Shown here: positions 8,242-17,919 of the stretch, one piece after another
Layout of the letters: every line of letters begins with the position of its first letter
Numbering within the stretch: position 1 is the stretch's first letter
Assembly: GCF_034259425.1 (NCBI RefSeq)
Contig: NZ_JAXIVU010000015.1
Location: 1 to 62,863 of the forward strand
Direction: 5' to 3'
DNA length: 62,863 bases
Source: Denitrificimonas halotolerans
GTDB taxonomy: Bacteria; Pseudomonadota; Gammaproteobacteria; Pseudomonadales; Pseudomonadaceae
Notes under the pieces: generated by a model
Database searches by the model: none
Seen by the model: the letters and a program-made list of their open reading frames with translations, nothing else
Told to the model about the DNA's origin: nothing
Translations under genes and position numbers: made by a program

Positions 8242-9543
8242 TTAGTTCAATGCTGCGTCATCACACAAGTTGTTGCGTAAATGCTCGCTTAATACATCCC
8301 AGGCTACCGACTGTTGTTCAGCGTCAGTCCGTAACGGTTTGACTGCAACAGTATTAGACTCTAACTCATTATCACCCAATATTAATGCATATAATGCGCC
8401 ACTTTTGTCAGCTTTTTTAAACTGGCTTTTAAAGCTACCAGCGCCCGCATTCACCTGTAAGCGCAACTGCGGCAACTCATCTCGTAAGCGTTCAGCCAAA
8501 TTTAACGCAGCCAATTCACTGGCCTCACCAAAAGCACAAAAATAGACATCCACTTGGCGTGATAATGCTTCAGGAATTTTACCCAAAGTCTCAAGCATTA
8601 AAATTAAACGCTCAATCCCCATAGCAAAACCTACTGCAGGTGTTGCACGCCCACCCATTTGTTCGACTAGGCCATCATAACGCCCCCCCGCACATACAGT
8701 ACCTTGAGCGCCTAATTGATCGGTAACCCACTCAAAAACTGTTTCGCTATAATAATCCAAGCCTCGAACCAGACGTGGGTTGATCACATAGGGAACCCCA
8801 GCCGCGTCCAGACGAGCACGTAACCCAGCAAAGTGAGTTTGGGAGTTCTCATCCAAATAGTCCTCCAACTGTGGCGCATCCATTAACAAAGCTTGCGTAT
8901 CTGGATTTTTACTGTCTAGCACGCGCAAAGGATTACTCAACACGCGGCGTTGGCTGTCCTCATCTAATTCGTCGTAACATCCCTGTAGGTATTCAACCAA
9001 AGCCTCACGATACACCGTACGAGTCGCAGAGGTACCTAAGCTGTTAAGCTCTAACTTAACATGCTCACTGATCCCCAATTTCTTCCACAAACGCCATGTT
9101 AAAACAATTAATTCAGCATCCACATCTGGTCCTGCTAAATTAAATGTTTCCACACCAATCTGATGAAACTGGCGATAGCGGCCCTTTTGCGGACGCTCAT
9201 GACGAAACATAGGGCCTTGATACCAAAGTTTTTGCACCTGACCGCCACCAGCCAAACTGTGCTGCATCACTGCCCTAACACAGCTCGCAGTGCCTTCTGG
9301 ACGTAAAGTTAAAGAATCACCATTACGATCCGCAAAGGTATACATTTCTTTTTCAACAATGTCAGTCACCTCACCAATTGAACGCTTAAACAGTTCGGTA
9401 AACTCAACAATAGGCATACGAATTTGACGATAGCCGTAGCCATCCAATAAGTCTGCGACTGTTTTTTCAAAATAACGCCACAGCGGGGTTTGCTCAGGCA
9501 AAATATCATTCATGCCACGGATGGCTTGCAATGGTTTACTCAC
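8242..9543 (-). CDS. hisS: Histidyl-tRNA synthetase
   Basis: A class II aminoacyl-tRNA synthetase that charges tRNA-His. Motif 2 is visible in FRHERPQKGRYRQF. The histidine-specific RGLDYYSETVFEW and the motif 3 region GRYDGL with GFAMGIERL are present, followed by an anticodon-binding domain. A GTG start at 9543 gives 433 residues (VSKPLQAIRGMNDILPEQ, like Pseudomonas HisS) and has AAGGA at good spacing. The frame opens further to a TTG at 9573 inside ispG, which is less likely. It follows ispG in the operon. Confidence 0.96.
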   Translation of the reverse strand: MSKPLQAIRGMNDILPEQTPLWRYFEKTVADLLDGYGYRQIRMPIVEFTELFKRSIGEVTDIVEKEMYTFADRNGDSLTLRPEGTASCVRAVMQHSLAGGGQVQKLWYQGPMFRHERPQKGRYRQFHQIGVETFNLAGPDVDAELIVLTWRLWKKLGISEHVKLELNSLGTSATRTVYREALVEYLQGCYDELDEDSQRRVLSNPLRVLDSKNPDTQALLMDAPQLEDYLDENSQTHFAGLRARLDAAGVPYVINPRLVRGLDYYSETVFEWVTDQLGAQGTVCAGGRYDGLVEQMGGRATPAVGFAMGIERLILMLETLGKIPEALSRQVDVYFCAFGEASELAALNLAERLRDELPQLRLQVNAGAGSFKSQFKKADKSGALYALILGDNELESNTVAVKPLRTDAEQQSVAWDVLSEHLRNNLCDDAALN

Positions 9544-9559
9544 AAAAATTCCTTGATGA

Positions 9560-10669
9560 TTAACCGCGGACAATTAACGCCGCATCTGCTGCGACTTTTT
9601 CACTTGCGCGCTTACGGATTAGCGCTTCAAGTTCATCCACCAAATGTTCATTAGTTAGTTTCTGTGCAGGCTTACCGTCGATATAAACAAGGTTCGGTGA
9701 ACCACCGGTCAAACCCACATGCACTTCTTTTGCTTCGCCTGGACCGTTAACCACACAACCAATCACAGCAACATCCATAGGTACTAATAAGTCCTCTAAG
9801 CGCTCTTCAAGTTCATTCATGGTTTTCACCACGTCAAAATTTTGTCGAGAGCAACTTGGGCAAGCAATGAAATTAATACCACGTGAACGAAGTTTCAATG
9901 ACTTTAAAATATCAAAGCCTACTTTTATTTCTTCCACAGGGTCAGCTGCAAGCGAGACACGAATAGTGTCTCCAATACCTTCAGCCAACAACATACCTAA
10001 ACCTACTGCAGATTTAACCGTGCCGGAGCGTAACCCACCTGCCTCGGTAATACCTAAATGTAGCGGCTGCTCAATTTCCTTCGCTAACTGACGGTAAGCA
10101 GCAACGGCCATAAACACATCTGATGCTTTCACACTGACCTTAAAATCTGCGTAATTTAAACGATCTAGGTGCTCCACATGCCGCAGCGCAGACTCTACTA
10201 AAGCCTCGGCTGTAGGCTCTCCATATTTTTTCTGTAAATCTTTTTCTAGAGAGCCTGCATTAACTCCAATACGAATTGGAATACCACGATCACGTGCAGC
10301 ATCAACCACAGCTTTAACACGCGCTTCATTGCCAATATTACCTGGGTTAATTCGCAAGCAATCAACACCCAACTCAGCAACCCGTAAAGCAATACGGTGA
10401 TCAAAGTGAATATCGGCCACTAAAGGTGCATGCACCTGTTTTTTAATGCGTCCAAAAGCTTCTGCTGCTTCCATAGTCGGAACAGAAACACGCACAATAT
10501 CCGCACCAGCCTGTTCTAAACGCAAAATTTGCGCCACAGTCGCTTCGATATTACAGGTATCTGTGTTGGTCATACTTTGCACGCTAATTGGAGCATCCCC
10601 ACCAACAGCGACAGAACCAACATGAATTTTTCGAGAAATACGACGTTCTATTAAATTTTGCTTATGCAT
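9560..10669 (-). CDS. ispG: 4-hydroxy-3-methylbut-2-enyl diphosphate synthase
   Basis: Catalyses the penultimate step of the MEP isoprenoid pathway (MEcPP to HMBPP) with a [4Fe-4S] cluster. The TIM-barrel part begins with VGGDAPISVQSMTNTDT. The C-terminal part carries the cluster cysteines in CPSCSRQNFDV and GCVVNGPGEAKE. The 369 residues are of normal length. It starts three bases after the rodZ stop, so the two are likely co-translated. Confidence 0.96.
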   Translation of the reverse strand: MHKQNLIERRISRKIHVGSVAVGGDAPISVQSMTNTDTCNIEATVAQILRLEQAGADIVRVSVPTMEAAEAFGRIKKQVHAPLVADIHFDHRIALRVAELGVDCLRINPGNIGNEARVKAVVDAARDRGIPIRIGVNAGSLEKDLQKKYGEPTAEALVESALRHVEHLDRLNYADFKVSVKASDVFMAVAAYRQLAKEIEQPLHLGITEAGGLRSGTVKSAVGLGMLLAEGIGDTIRVSLAADPVEEIKVGFDILKSLKLRSRGINFIACPSCSRQNFDVVKTMNELEERLEDLLVPMDVAVIGCVVNGPGEAKEVHVGLTGGSPNLVYIDGKPAQKLTNEHLVDELEALIRKRASEKVAADAALIVRG

Positions 10670-10671
10670 GA

Positions 10672-11655
10672 TTACTCGCCCAACTTAAATCTGGCAGTTG
10701 CACCGCGAATTGACGAGCTAAAGTCAACAGGTTCGCCATTATAAATAATACTGACACCTTTGGCATAACCTAAGCGAACATTCAATGGGGGTTGAGCTGT
10801 AATAGAAACACTGTCACCCGCACGCTGCAAACCGCTTTTAACCTCTTTACCACTGGCATCAACAATCCGAATCCAACAATCATCTGTAAAGTTCAATTCA
10901 ACATGCCCCATACCAGACGCCAACTCCAACTCTGGCACAGCATCAACTTCTGATTCACTTTCCACATCAGTACCAGCTACCGCTACAACTGCTTCAGCCT
11001 CTGAAAGCAACTCAGTAACTGCACCCTCTACTAATACTGCATTATCTTTAAGCATCGCTTCTTGTGTAGAAGACTTAACAGCCAGTTCAACCATTTCACT
11101 GGCATCCTCTGTTCTTGCTATGTTTGCACTAGGCGTTGATGGTACTGTAATTTCGTCTGACTCATCTAAGGTTTGCACATGCAGCGAACCATCTGCGCGC
11201 TCGATTTCAACACGTTCAAATGCCGCAATACTATCATCTGTTTTAGAATCCGCCTGACTAAAGGCCTGCCAGCCATAGTAAGCGGCTGTAAAAATAATCA
11301 GCAAAATTACAAGCAGGCTAAATTGAAACATGCCACGCGATACTCGACGTGACTCGCCAACACGATCAATGCTTTGAACACTGTGAGTGTCTGCACTTGT
11401 ACCGATCTGTTGATCAAACTGCTGAGCCATTCGCGCTTCATCTAAACCTAACAGCTTGGCATAGCTGCGAATATAGCCCCGAGAAAAAGTAGTTCCAGGC
11501 AAGCGTTCAAACTGGTCACTTTCAATCGATTGCACTGTACTTTCAGTCAGGTGCAGTTTTTTTGCCACATCACTTATGGCCCAACCAGCTGTTAATCGCG
11601 CATTGCGCAGGCTGTCACCAACGGTCTCTGGTTGCGCATTTGTTGCTAAGGTCAT
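10672..11655 (-). CDS. rodZ: Cytoskeleton protein RodZ
   Basis: Links MreB filaments to the cell-wall elongation machinery and keeps cells rod-shaped. The N-terminal Xre-like helix-turn-helix (about 14-80, with LHLTESTVQSIESDQF) is followed by basic residues, then a transmembrane helix (about 110-131). An acidic Ser/Thr/Ala/Glu-rich periplasmic linker and a C-terminal beta domain ending RGATARFKLGE follow. The ATG at 11655 overlaps the pilF TGA by one base and has GGAG upstream. It lies between pilF and ispG, as in Pseudomonas. Confidence 0.92.
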   Translation of the reverse strand: MTLATNAQPETVGDSLRNARLTAGWAISDVAKKLHLTESTVQSIESDQFERLPGTTFSRGYIRSYAKLLGLDEARMAQQFDQQIGTSADTHSVQSIDRVGESRRVSRGMFQFSLLVILLIIFTAAYYGWQAFSQADSKTDDSIAAFERVEIERADGSLHVQTLDESDEITVPSTPSANIARTEDASEMVELAVKSSTQEAMLKDNAVLVEGAVTELLSEAEAVVAVAGTDVESESEVDAVPELELASGMGHVELNFTDDCWIRIVDASGKEVKSGLQRAGDSVSITAQPPLNVRLGYAKGVSIIYNGEPVDFSSSIRGATARFKLGE

Positions 11656-12413
11656 CACTGCTCCGATTGATACTGTTTATACTCAGCGCTAGCAGGGTAC
11701 AAGCGTTTTAGCTGCAAACCTAATTCAGTTGCTTGAGTACGATCTTGAAATATTTTTGCGAGGCGCACACCCAACAACAAGCTACGTGCGTTGTGCTCAC
11801 TTAATCGCGTAAAAGACTCATAATGTTTTTGTGCGAGCACATAGTCTTGACGCTCGTATAATAACAGTGCTGTCTCTAAAAGGGTGCTAGGCTGTTGGGC
11901 GTTTAAACGTAAAGAACGCTGAAAGTACTCTAACGCTATTTTTTTATCGTTAAGACGCAACGCTGTCAGCCCTAGATTTTCAAACACACCAGAACGCCCA
12001 ACATACATGGGATCTTGCGCGGCAGCTTGAAATTTCTGATAAGCACCTGAGAAGTCACCTTGCTCGTACAGAAAACCGCCATAATTATTTAAAATGCGAC
12101 TATTACGGCTTTCTAATGCTAACGCTTTTTGATAATGCTGCTCAGCTAGCTGCACTTCTAGTTCGCGCTGAAAAACCGCAGCTAAAGCAGCATGGGCATC
12201 AGCACTTTTAGGGTCAAGTTCTAAAGCCTTCTGCAACGGTATTTTAGCCTGTTCTGTTAGGCCTTCCTGCAAATAACCAATACCCAACTGAATATAAGCA
12301 TCCAGGGCTTGGTGCCGGCCGTTTGATGTATGTAGCGGACCACTCGTCGTATTAGACACACAAGCAATGAGCACACTCGACAGCGCCAGTAAAAACCCAA
12401 CACGAATCAACAT
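11655..12413 (-). CDS. pilF: Type IV pilus pilotin PilF (TPR lipoprotein)
   Basis: An outer-membrane lipoprotein that guides assembly of the PilQ secretin for type IV pili. A short signal peptide ends in VLIAC (lipid-attached Cys18 when starting from 12413). Several TPR motifs follow, for example GYLQEGLTEQAKIPLQKALE. The ATG at 12413 has GGAGG with 7-base spacing, better than the GTG two codons earlier. The 252 residues equal the Pseudomonas length. No other pilus genes are in the window, so its role here rests on family and synteny. Confidence 0.9.
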   Translation of the reverse strand: MLIRVGFLLALSSVLIACVSNTTSGPLHTSNGRHQALDAYIQLGIGYLQEGLTEQAKIPLQKALELDPKSADAHAALAAVFQRELEVQLAEQHYQKALALESRNSRILNNYGGFLYEQGDFSGAYQKFQAAAQDPMYVGRSGVFENLGLTALRLNDKKIALEYFQRSLRLNAQQPSTLLETALLLYERQDYVLAQKHYESFTRLSEHNARSLLLGVRLAKIFQDRTQATELGLQLKRLYPASAEYKQYQSEQ

Positions 12414-12448
12414 GCTCACCCCTCCGAATGACCCAGCAATGGAATCAA

Positions 12449-13561
12449 TTAACCATTGACTTGACGCACAGCGATATAGCGTTCACTACGGCGCGTACGA
12501 TCTTGCACTTGTCCTACCAACTGACCGCAGGCCGCATCAATATCCTCTCCTCGCGGCATGCGCACAGTGACACTATAACCAGCATGATGCAAAGCGTCCT
12601 GGAAGCGACGAATCGCATTATTACTTGGGCGCTCATAACCTGAATGTGGAAAAGGATTAAAAGGAATCAAATTCACCTTACATGGCACATCTCTCAGTAA
12701 TTCAATCAACTGTTCTGCATGCTCTGGTAAATCATTCACATCTTTCAATAAGGTATACTCAATGGTCAAGTAACGCTTCTCACCTAAACCTGCCATATAG
12801 CGTTTACAGGCATCCAACACCACATTCAATGGGTATTTTTTATTAATCGGTACAAGTTTATTACGCAACTCATCATTAGGTGCATGTAAAGATAACGCCA
12901 AAGCCACATCAATACGCTCTCCGAGCTTATCAATCATAGGCGCCACACCTGCCGTTGACAGAGTCACTTTACGTTTCGAAATACCATATCCAAAGTCATC
13001 TAGCATGACAGTCATAGCATTGACTACATTTTCAAAGTTAAGTAACGGCTCCCCCATACCCATCATCACCACGTTGGTAATGGCTCGGTCAACAGTAGCA
13101 GGTATAGAGTTAAATGACTTTGATGCTATCCACACTTGACCAATGATCTCAGCACTGGTGAGATCACTATTAAAACCTTGCTTTCCCGTAGAGCAAAAAC
13201 TGCAATCTAGAGCACAACCTGCTTGCGATGAAACACACAAAGTGCCACGCGTACCTTGCGGGATATAGACTGTTTCTACACAACTGCCTGAAGCAACACG
13301 CACCACCCATTTACGGGTACCATCACTAGAAATATCTTCGCTAACAATTTCCGGACCACGAATTTCGGCACAAGCTGCAAGCTTTTCCTGCAAGGCCTTA
13401 CTGACATTCGTCATATCTGAAAACTGATCGACACCAAAGTGGTGAATCCATTTCATCACTTGGTCAGCACGAAACTTCTTCTCACCAATAGAGGCAAAGA
13501 ACTCAATCAGCTGCTCGCGCGTTAAACCAAGTAAATTAACTTTTTCAGCTATAGTCGTCAT
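12449..13561 (-). CDS. rlmN: Dual-specificity rRNA/tRNA methyltransferase RlmN
   Basis: A radical-SAM enzyme that methylates C2 of A2503 in 23S rRNA and A37 in certain tRNAs. The cluster motif CALDCSFC gives Cys116, Cys120 and Cys123. MGMGEPLLNF and the methyl-carrying Cys region near the C-terminus (DIDAACGQL) are present. The start at 13561 (MTTIAEKVNLLG) has AAGGTGA upstream; the frame extends six codons to a TTG. It lies between ndk and pilF, as in Pseudomonas. Confidence 0.96.
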   Translation of the reverse strand: MTTIAEKVNLLGLTREQLIEFFASIGEKKFRADQVMKWIHHFGVDQFSDMTNVSKALQEKLAACAEIRGPEIVSEDISSDGTRKWVVRVASGSCVETVYIPQGTRGTLCVSSQAGCALDCSFCSTGKQGFNSDLTSAEIIGQVWIASKSFNSIPATVDRAITNVVMMGMGEPLLNFENVVNAMTVMLDDFGYGISKRKVTLSTAGVAPMIDKLGERIDVALALSLHAPNDELRNKLVPINKKYPLNVVLDACKRYMAGLGEKRYLTIEYTLLKDVNDLPEHAEQLIELLRDVPCKVNLIPFNPFPHSGYERPSNNAIRRFQDALHHAGYSVTVRMPRGEDIDAACGQLVGQVQDRTRRSERYIAVRQVNG

Positions 13562-13592
13562 GGATTCACCTTTTTTCAAAACCTACCCACGA

Positions 13593-14024
13593 TTAACGGA
13601 TACGGTCACACACTTCAGTTGCTGCAAAGAAGTATGAAATTTCACGCGCAGCCGCAGCTTCTGAATCAGAGCCGTGCACAGCGTTTTCATCAATAGAAAC
13701 AGCAAAGTCCGCACGAATTGTACCTGCCTCTGCTTCTTTAGGGTTGGTCGCCCCCATCAGCTCACGATTTAAAGCAATAGCGTTCTCACCTTCTAAAACC
13801 TGAACAATTACAGGTCCTGAAGTCATAAAGCTTACGAGATCTTTAAAGAAAGGACGCTCTTTGTGCTCAGCATAGAAACCACCCGCCTCGCGCTCTGACA
13901 GCTGTACCATTTTAGAGGCAACAATACGCAAACCTGCTTTTTCAAAACGTGAAGTGATTTCACCGACAACGTTTTTAGCAACGGCATCAGGCTTAATGAT
14001 AGAGAATGTACGTTGAACAGCCAT
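13593..14024 (-). CDS. ndk: Nucleoside diphosphate kinase
   Basis: Transfers the gamma-phosphate between nucleoside triphosphates and diphosphates through a phosphohistidine. The 143-residue protein has the family signature NAVHGSDS with catalytic His117, and the N-terminal TFSIIKPDAV. AGGAG precedes the ATG. It follows the isc operon but is separated from it by a hairpin at 14063-14087, so it probably has its own promoter. Confidence 0.97.
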   Translation of the reverse strand: MAVQRTFSIIKPDAVAKNVVGEITSRFEKAGLRIVASKMVQLSEREAGGFYAEHKERPFFKDLVSFMTSGPVIVQVLEGENAIALNRELMGATNPKEAEAGTIRADFAVSIDENAVHGSDSEAAAAREISYFFAATEVCDRIR

Positions 14025-14062
14025 ATGGAACTCCTAGTGAATATTAAGTGTTTAAAAGAACT

Positions 14063-14087
14063 AAACCCGCGAATTATACGCGGGTTT
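14063..14087 (-). terminator. Hairpin after isc operon
   Basis: AAACCCGCG and CGCGGGTTT form a perfect 9-bp stem around a 7-nt AT loop. The sequence around it is A/T rich. It lies between iscX and ndk and probably terminates or attenuates isc transcripts. The loop on the minus strand contains TATAAT, a possible -10 for ndk, but no good -35 is visible. Confidence 0.6.
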
Positions 14088-14172
14088 AAAAGAAATGCGT
14101 AGCCAATCACAGCAAGAGTGCCACTGACCTGCATTATTGTATTGCAATAAATGACACAGAACGACTTTATAC

Positions 14173-14373
14173 TCAGTCTAGCTCTTCGATCCACGCAGCT
14201 TGAATTGCCTCTAGAATTTTTTCACCACTGCGCTCTGGATCATCATCGAAATCCTCTAGGTCCAACACCAACTGGCGCAACTTAACAAAGTTTATATAGC
14301 GCGGATCGATATCTTCGTGCTTATCACTCAGCTGAATGCCAATTTCCTGCACATCTACCCATTTCAATTTCAT
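14173..14373 (-). CDS. iscX: Fe-S assembly protein IscX
   Basis: A small acidic protein (66 residues) that binds IscS and iron and modulates cluster assembly. It shows the family features: KLKWVDVQEIG near the N-terminus, DPRYINFVKLRQLV, and an acidic DFDDDPE stretch. AAGGAG sits six bases before the ATG. It is the last gene of the isc operon. Confidence 0.93.
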   Translation of the reverse strand: MKLKWVDVQEIGIQLSDKHEDIDPRYINFVKLRQLVLDLEDFDDDPERSGEKILEAIQAAWIEELD

Positions 14374-14389
14374 AATGAACTCCTTTCCG

Positions 14390-14728
14390 CTACTGGCGCT
14401 CAGAGACTTGGTTAATGGTGTACTTTGGAATCTCTACTGTAAGATCGGTATCTTTAACTACAGCCTGACATGATAGACGTGAATCAGGTTCTAGCCCCCA
14501 TGCTTTATCAAGCATATCGTCTTCAAGATCATCAGACTCATCCATCGAACCAAAACCCTCACGCACAATCACGTGACAAGTAGTGCATGCACATGACATT
14601 TCGCAGGCATGCTCAATTTCAATACCATTACGCAATGCTGCATCAATAATGGTTTCACCAGGGGTTGCTTCAACGACCGCACCTTCTGGACAAAGCTCTT
14701 CATGAGGCAAAAAGATAATTTGCGGCAT
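14390..14728 (-). CDS. fdx: [2Fe-2S] ferredoxin, Isc type
   Basis: An electron carrier for Fe-S cluster assembly on IscU. The 112-residue adrenodoxin-type protein has cluster ligands Cys42, Cys48, Cys51 and Cys87 (pattern C-x5-C-x2-C, then LSC), plus a further Cys46 in the loop. It follows hscA by a few bases, and its ribosome site GGAGGG overlaps the hscA stop. Confidence 0.96.
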   Translation of the reverse strand: MPQIIFLPHEELCPEGAVVEATPGETIIDAALRNGIEIEHACEMSCACTTCHVIVREGFGSMDESDDLEDDMLDKAWGLEPDSRLSCQAVVKDTDLTVEIPKYTINQVSERQ

Positions 14729-14733
14729 TGGGA

Positions 14734-16599
14734 TTAACCCTCCATTTCATCTAATTGTCGCCCAGCCAGTGCAGCTTTCACTGTAGCATCAAGGCGACGT
14801 GTAGCAAACTCATTGGTTGCATGATTAAGCTGTTGAATATGGCGTGCAATAGCGTTTACATCATCACCATGACGCACACTTTCTAAAGCTTCCATTGAGG
14901 CAGCAATATCAGAACGCTCCTTCGCACTCAATAAGGCCTCTGCATCGACTTCTAACGCAGTGCGTACAGTCTCTAATAAACGCTCTGCATCAACACGTTG
15001 TTCTTGTAATGCACGCGCTTGTTTATCACGAGCCGCATTTTCAAAGGACTCTTTAAGCATGCCGCTAATTTCAGTATCCGTTAAGCCATATGACGGCTTA
15101 ACTTGAATACTTGCTTCGACACCACTACCAAGCTCTTTAGCTGTTACGCCAAGCAAACCGTCAGCATCCACTTGAAAGGTCACACGAATTTTCGCTGCAC
15201 CCGCCACCATTGGCGGAATACCGCGCAACTCAAAACGCGCCAAAGAACGGCAGTCACTCACCAACTCGCGCTCACCCTGCAAAACATGAATGACCATCGC
15301 TGTCTGACCATCACGCGCAGTGGTAAAATCCTGCGCACGAGTCACAGGAATCGTAGTGTTACGTGGAATAATTTTCTCCACCAAATCCCCCATGGTTTCT
15401 AAACCAAGGGACAAAGGTGTCACATCCAACAGCAGCAATTCATCGCCATCACGCTTGTTGCCAACTAGAGTATCAGCCTGAATCGCAGCACCAATAGCCA
15501 CCACTTGATCAGGATCAATATCTGTCATAGGTGTGCAGTCAAACAACTCTCCCACTCGGGTACGCACCAAAGGTACGCGAGTCGATCCCCCAACCATGAC
15601 TACAGATTCGATTTCATCTAACTCAACATCGGAGTCACGCAGGGCTCGACGGCAAGCGCGCAAACTACGCTGCACTAAAGGCTCAATCAACTCATTAAAA
15701 GCATCACGAGTTAACACTCCTTGCCAGTCACCATATTTAACGTCCACGTTTTCTTGTGCCGTCAAAGCCTCTTTCGCCGCACAAGCTACTTCTAACAAAT
15801 CTCGCTGCTCACTTGGCGACAGGTCACTGGATATAGCGGCCTGAGTGATCACCCAATTCGCAACCACATGATCAAAATCATCTCCGCCAAGTGCGCTATC
15901 TCCGCCCGTGGCTAAAACCTCAAAAACACCACCACTTAAGCGCAAAATAGACACATCAAAGGTACCACCACCTAAATCATAGATAGCTACCACACCTTCG
16001 GCTTTCTGATCTAAACCATAGGCCACTGCTGCTGCTGTGGGCTCGTTGAGCAAGCGCAAAACATTTAAGCCCGCTAAACGAGCAGCATCTTTAGTCGCTT
16101 GGCGCTGTGCATCATCAAAGTAAGCGGGCACTGTGATCACCACACCAACCAACTCCCCCCCTAAAGCAGCCTCACCACGTTGACGCAGCTCTTGCAAAAT
16201 ATGGGCGGAGACTTCCACAGGGCTTTTCGGCCCTTGTACCGTTTCAATAAACGGCATGTGCGACTTACCCGCCTGAAAATGGTACGGCAACTGCTCACCA
16301 AGCTGCTGAACATCAGCCAATCCGCGCCCCATTAAGCGCTTTACGGATAAAATGCAATTATAGGGATCACTGGCAGCTGCTTCACGAGCAGCCCCCCCCA
16401 CTTCAACCCGACCATCCGCGTGATAGCGCACAGCTGACGACAGTGCAATACATCCATTTTCATCTGCCAAGGCTTCAGCAATACCGCTGCGCACGGTTGC
16501 CACTAATGAGTTTGTAGTCCCTAAATCAATCCCTACGGCGCGACGGTGCTGATGCGGCAAGGGGCTTTGTCCAGGTTCGGCAATCTGTAGTAAGGCCAT
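14734..16599 (-). CDS. hscA: Fe-S chaperone HscA
   Basis: A specialised Hsp70 that, with HscB, releases the cluster from IscU to acceptor proteins. The 621 residues carry the ATPase signatures GIDLGTTNSLVA, IYDLGGGTFDVSIL and VVMVGGSTRVPLV. A substrate-binding domain and helical lid follow. It lies between hscB and fdx in the isc operon. The ribosome site is weak, which fits coupling to hscB. Confidence 0.96.
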   Translation of the reverse strand: MALLQIAEPGQSPLPHQHRRAVGIDLGTTNSLVATVRSGIAEALADENGCIALSSAVRYHADGRVEVGGAAREAAASDPYNCILSVKRLMGRGLADVQQLGEQLPYHFQAGKSHMPFIETVQGPKSPVEVSAHILQELRQRGEAALGGELVGVVITVPAYFDDAQRQATKDAARLAGLNVLRLLNEPTAAAVAYGLDQKAEGVVAIYDLGGGTFDVSILRLSGGVFEVLATGGDSALGGDDFDHVVANWVITQAAISSDLSPSEQRDLLEVACAAKEALTAQENVDVKYGDWQGVLTRDAFNELIEPLVQRSLRACRRALRDSDVELDEIESVVMVGGSTRVPLVRTRVGELFDCTPMTDIDPDQVVAIGAAIQADTLVGNKRDGDELLLLDVTPLSLGLETMGDLVEKIIPRNTTIPVTRAQDFTTARDGQTAMVIHVLQGERELVSDCRSLARFELRGIPPMVAGAAKIRVTFQVDADGLLGVTAKELGSGVEASIQVKPSYGLTDTEISGMLKESFENAARDKQARALQEQRVDAERLLETVRTALEVDAEALLSAKERSDIAASMEALESVRHGDDVNAIARHIQQLNHATNEFATRRLDATVKAALAGRQLDEMEG

Positions 16600-16640
16600 A
16601 CGAATCTTTAATCTGACAGCTCGCTGATGCGAGCTTTGGG

Positions 16641-17177
16641 TTAATCGTCTAAGCGCTCTTCTAACTGACGCACTTCATAAAACATCTTGTCTAAGAACTG
16701 CATACGTCGCGCTAGGCGCTCGGCTTGAATGCGCTGCTCTGAATCATGCACACACTCTGCAAAAGCGATATCAATAGCCTGCCGCGCTTGCTTAAGCTCA
16801 CGCACAAAACTATCGATAGCAGCAAAATCAGCTTGATCTTGAAGTGTTTCCAGCTGCTCCCGCCATTCCATTTGCTGAAATAAAAACTCACCATCTTGAA
16901 TCGTAGTTTCTTCAGGCAGCTCAGCCTGTTGGCGCAGTAGATATAATGCACGCTGCGTTGGCGACTTTAACGTCTGATAAGCATCATTGAGTCGTGCCGC
17001 ATGCTCTACAGCCTCACGCTGCTGAGCAGCAGATTCACTCGCAAAACGATCAGGATGCACATCTTTAGCCAGCTCTCGGTACGTTGCAGCCAAAGCTTTA
17101 CTGTCAATCAGAAAACTCGGCTGCAATCCGAACATAGCAAAATAGTCTACTTGTCCTGCATTCGCTGAATTAGACAT
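16641..17177 (-). CDS. hscB: Fe-S co-chaperone HscB
   Basis: A J-domain protein that delivers IscU to HscA and stimulates its ATPase. With the ATG at 17177 the product is 178 residues. The J domain has the HPD triad at 41-43. The C-terminal three-helix part contains the acidic and Gln-rich IscU-binding region. The start overlaps the iscA stop; a frame extension into iscA to 17207 is unlikely. Confidence 0.94.
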   Translation of the reverse strand: MSNSANAGQVDYFAMFGLQPSFLIDSKALAATYRELAKDVHPDRFASESAAQQREAVEHAARLNDAYQTLKSPTQRALYLLRQQAELPEETTIQDGEFLFQQMEWREQLETLQDQADFAAIDSFVRELKQARQAIDIAFAECVHDSEQRIQAERLARRMQFLDKMFYEVRQLEERLDD

Positions 17178-17493
17178 TAAAACTCTCGCCGCAGCCGCAC
17201 TCACCACTCACATTTGGATTGGTGAATTTAAACCCTTCATTGATACCTTCACGAACAAAGTCCAATTCAGTGCCATCAATGTACGCTAGGCTCTTAGGGT
17301 CAACGACAATTTTCATGCCATGGCTTTCGAACACTTCGTCACCATCCTGCAGCTCATCAACAAACTCAAGCACATATGCCATACCTGAGCAGCCCGTGGT
17401 ACGCACGCCAAGACGGATGCCTTCGCCGCGACCACGATTCTCAAGTGAGCGCCGCACATGATTAGCTGCGGCTTCTGTTAAGCTGATTGCCAT
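17170..17493 (-). CDS. iscA: Fe-S assembly A-type carrier IscA
   Basis: Binds iron or Fe-S clusters and passes [4Fe-4S] clusters to targets. The 107-residue protein has the three invariant cysteines: Cys35 in TTGCSG, and Cys99 and Cys101 in GECGCGESF. It starts directly after iscU, with AGAGG formed by the end of iscU. Confidence 0.97.
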   Translation of the reverse strand: MAISLTEAAANHVRRSLENRGRGEGIRLGVRTTGCSGMAYVLEFVDELQDGDEVFESHGMKIVVDPKSLAYIDGTELDFVREGINEGFKFTNPNVSGECGCGESFNV

Positions 17494-17494
17494 A

Positions 17495-17890
17495 TCAAAC
17501 CTCTTTGATTAAGCCTTTCTTTTGCTTGTAATCATTGACCGCAGCTTTAATTGCATCTTCTGCTAAAACTGAACAGTGAATTTTCACTGGTGGTAGGGCC
17601 AACTCTTCAGCAATAGTGGTGTTTTTGATCTGCTCTGCCTCCTCAATGCTCTTACCTTTCATCCACTCGGTTGCAAGTGAACTAGAAGCAATAGCAGAAC
17701 CACAGCCATAAGTTTTAAATTTCGCATCTTGAATGATGCCATCGTCACCAACCTGGATTTGAAGACGCATTACGTCACCACAGGCTGGTGCTCCAACCAT
17801 GCCAGTGCCAACGTTATCTGCATCAGCATCCATTTTGCCAACGTTACGCGGATTCTCGTAGTGGTCTAAGACCTTGTCACTATATGCCAT
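17495..17890 (-). CDS. iscU: Fe-S cluster scaffold IscU
   Basis: The scaffold on which IscS sulfur and iron are built into [2Fe-2S] clusters. The ligand cysteines Cys37, Cys63 and Cys106 and the HscA-recognition motif LPPVK (99-103) are all in place. The 131 residues are slightly longer than the usual 128. AAGGA precedes the ATG. Confidence 0.98.
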   Translation of the reverse strand: MAYSDKVLDHYENPRNVGKMDADADNVGTGMVGAPACGDVMRLQIQVGDDGIIQDAKFKTYGCGSAIASSSLATEWMKGKSIEEAEQIKNTTIAEELALPPVKIHCSVLAEDAIKAAVNDYKQKKGLIKEV

Positions 17891-17919
17891 GATGGTATTC
17901 CTTCTTTAACGGGCAAAAA

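Noticed and set aside
13832..14194. Minus-strand frame overlapping ndk and the isc terminator
   Set aside because: It overlaps ndk in a different frame, crosses a terminator and has no recognisable features.
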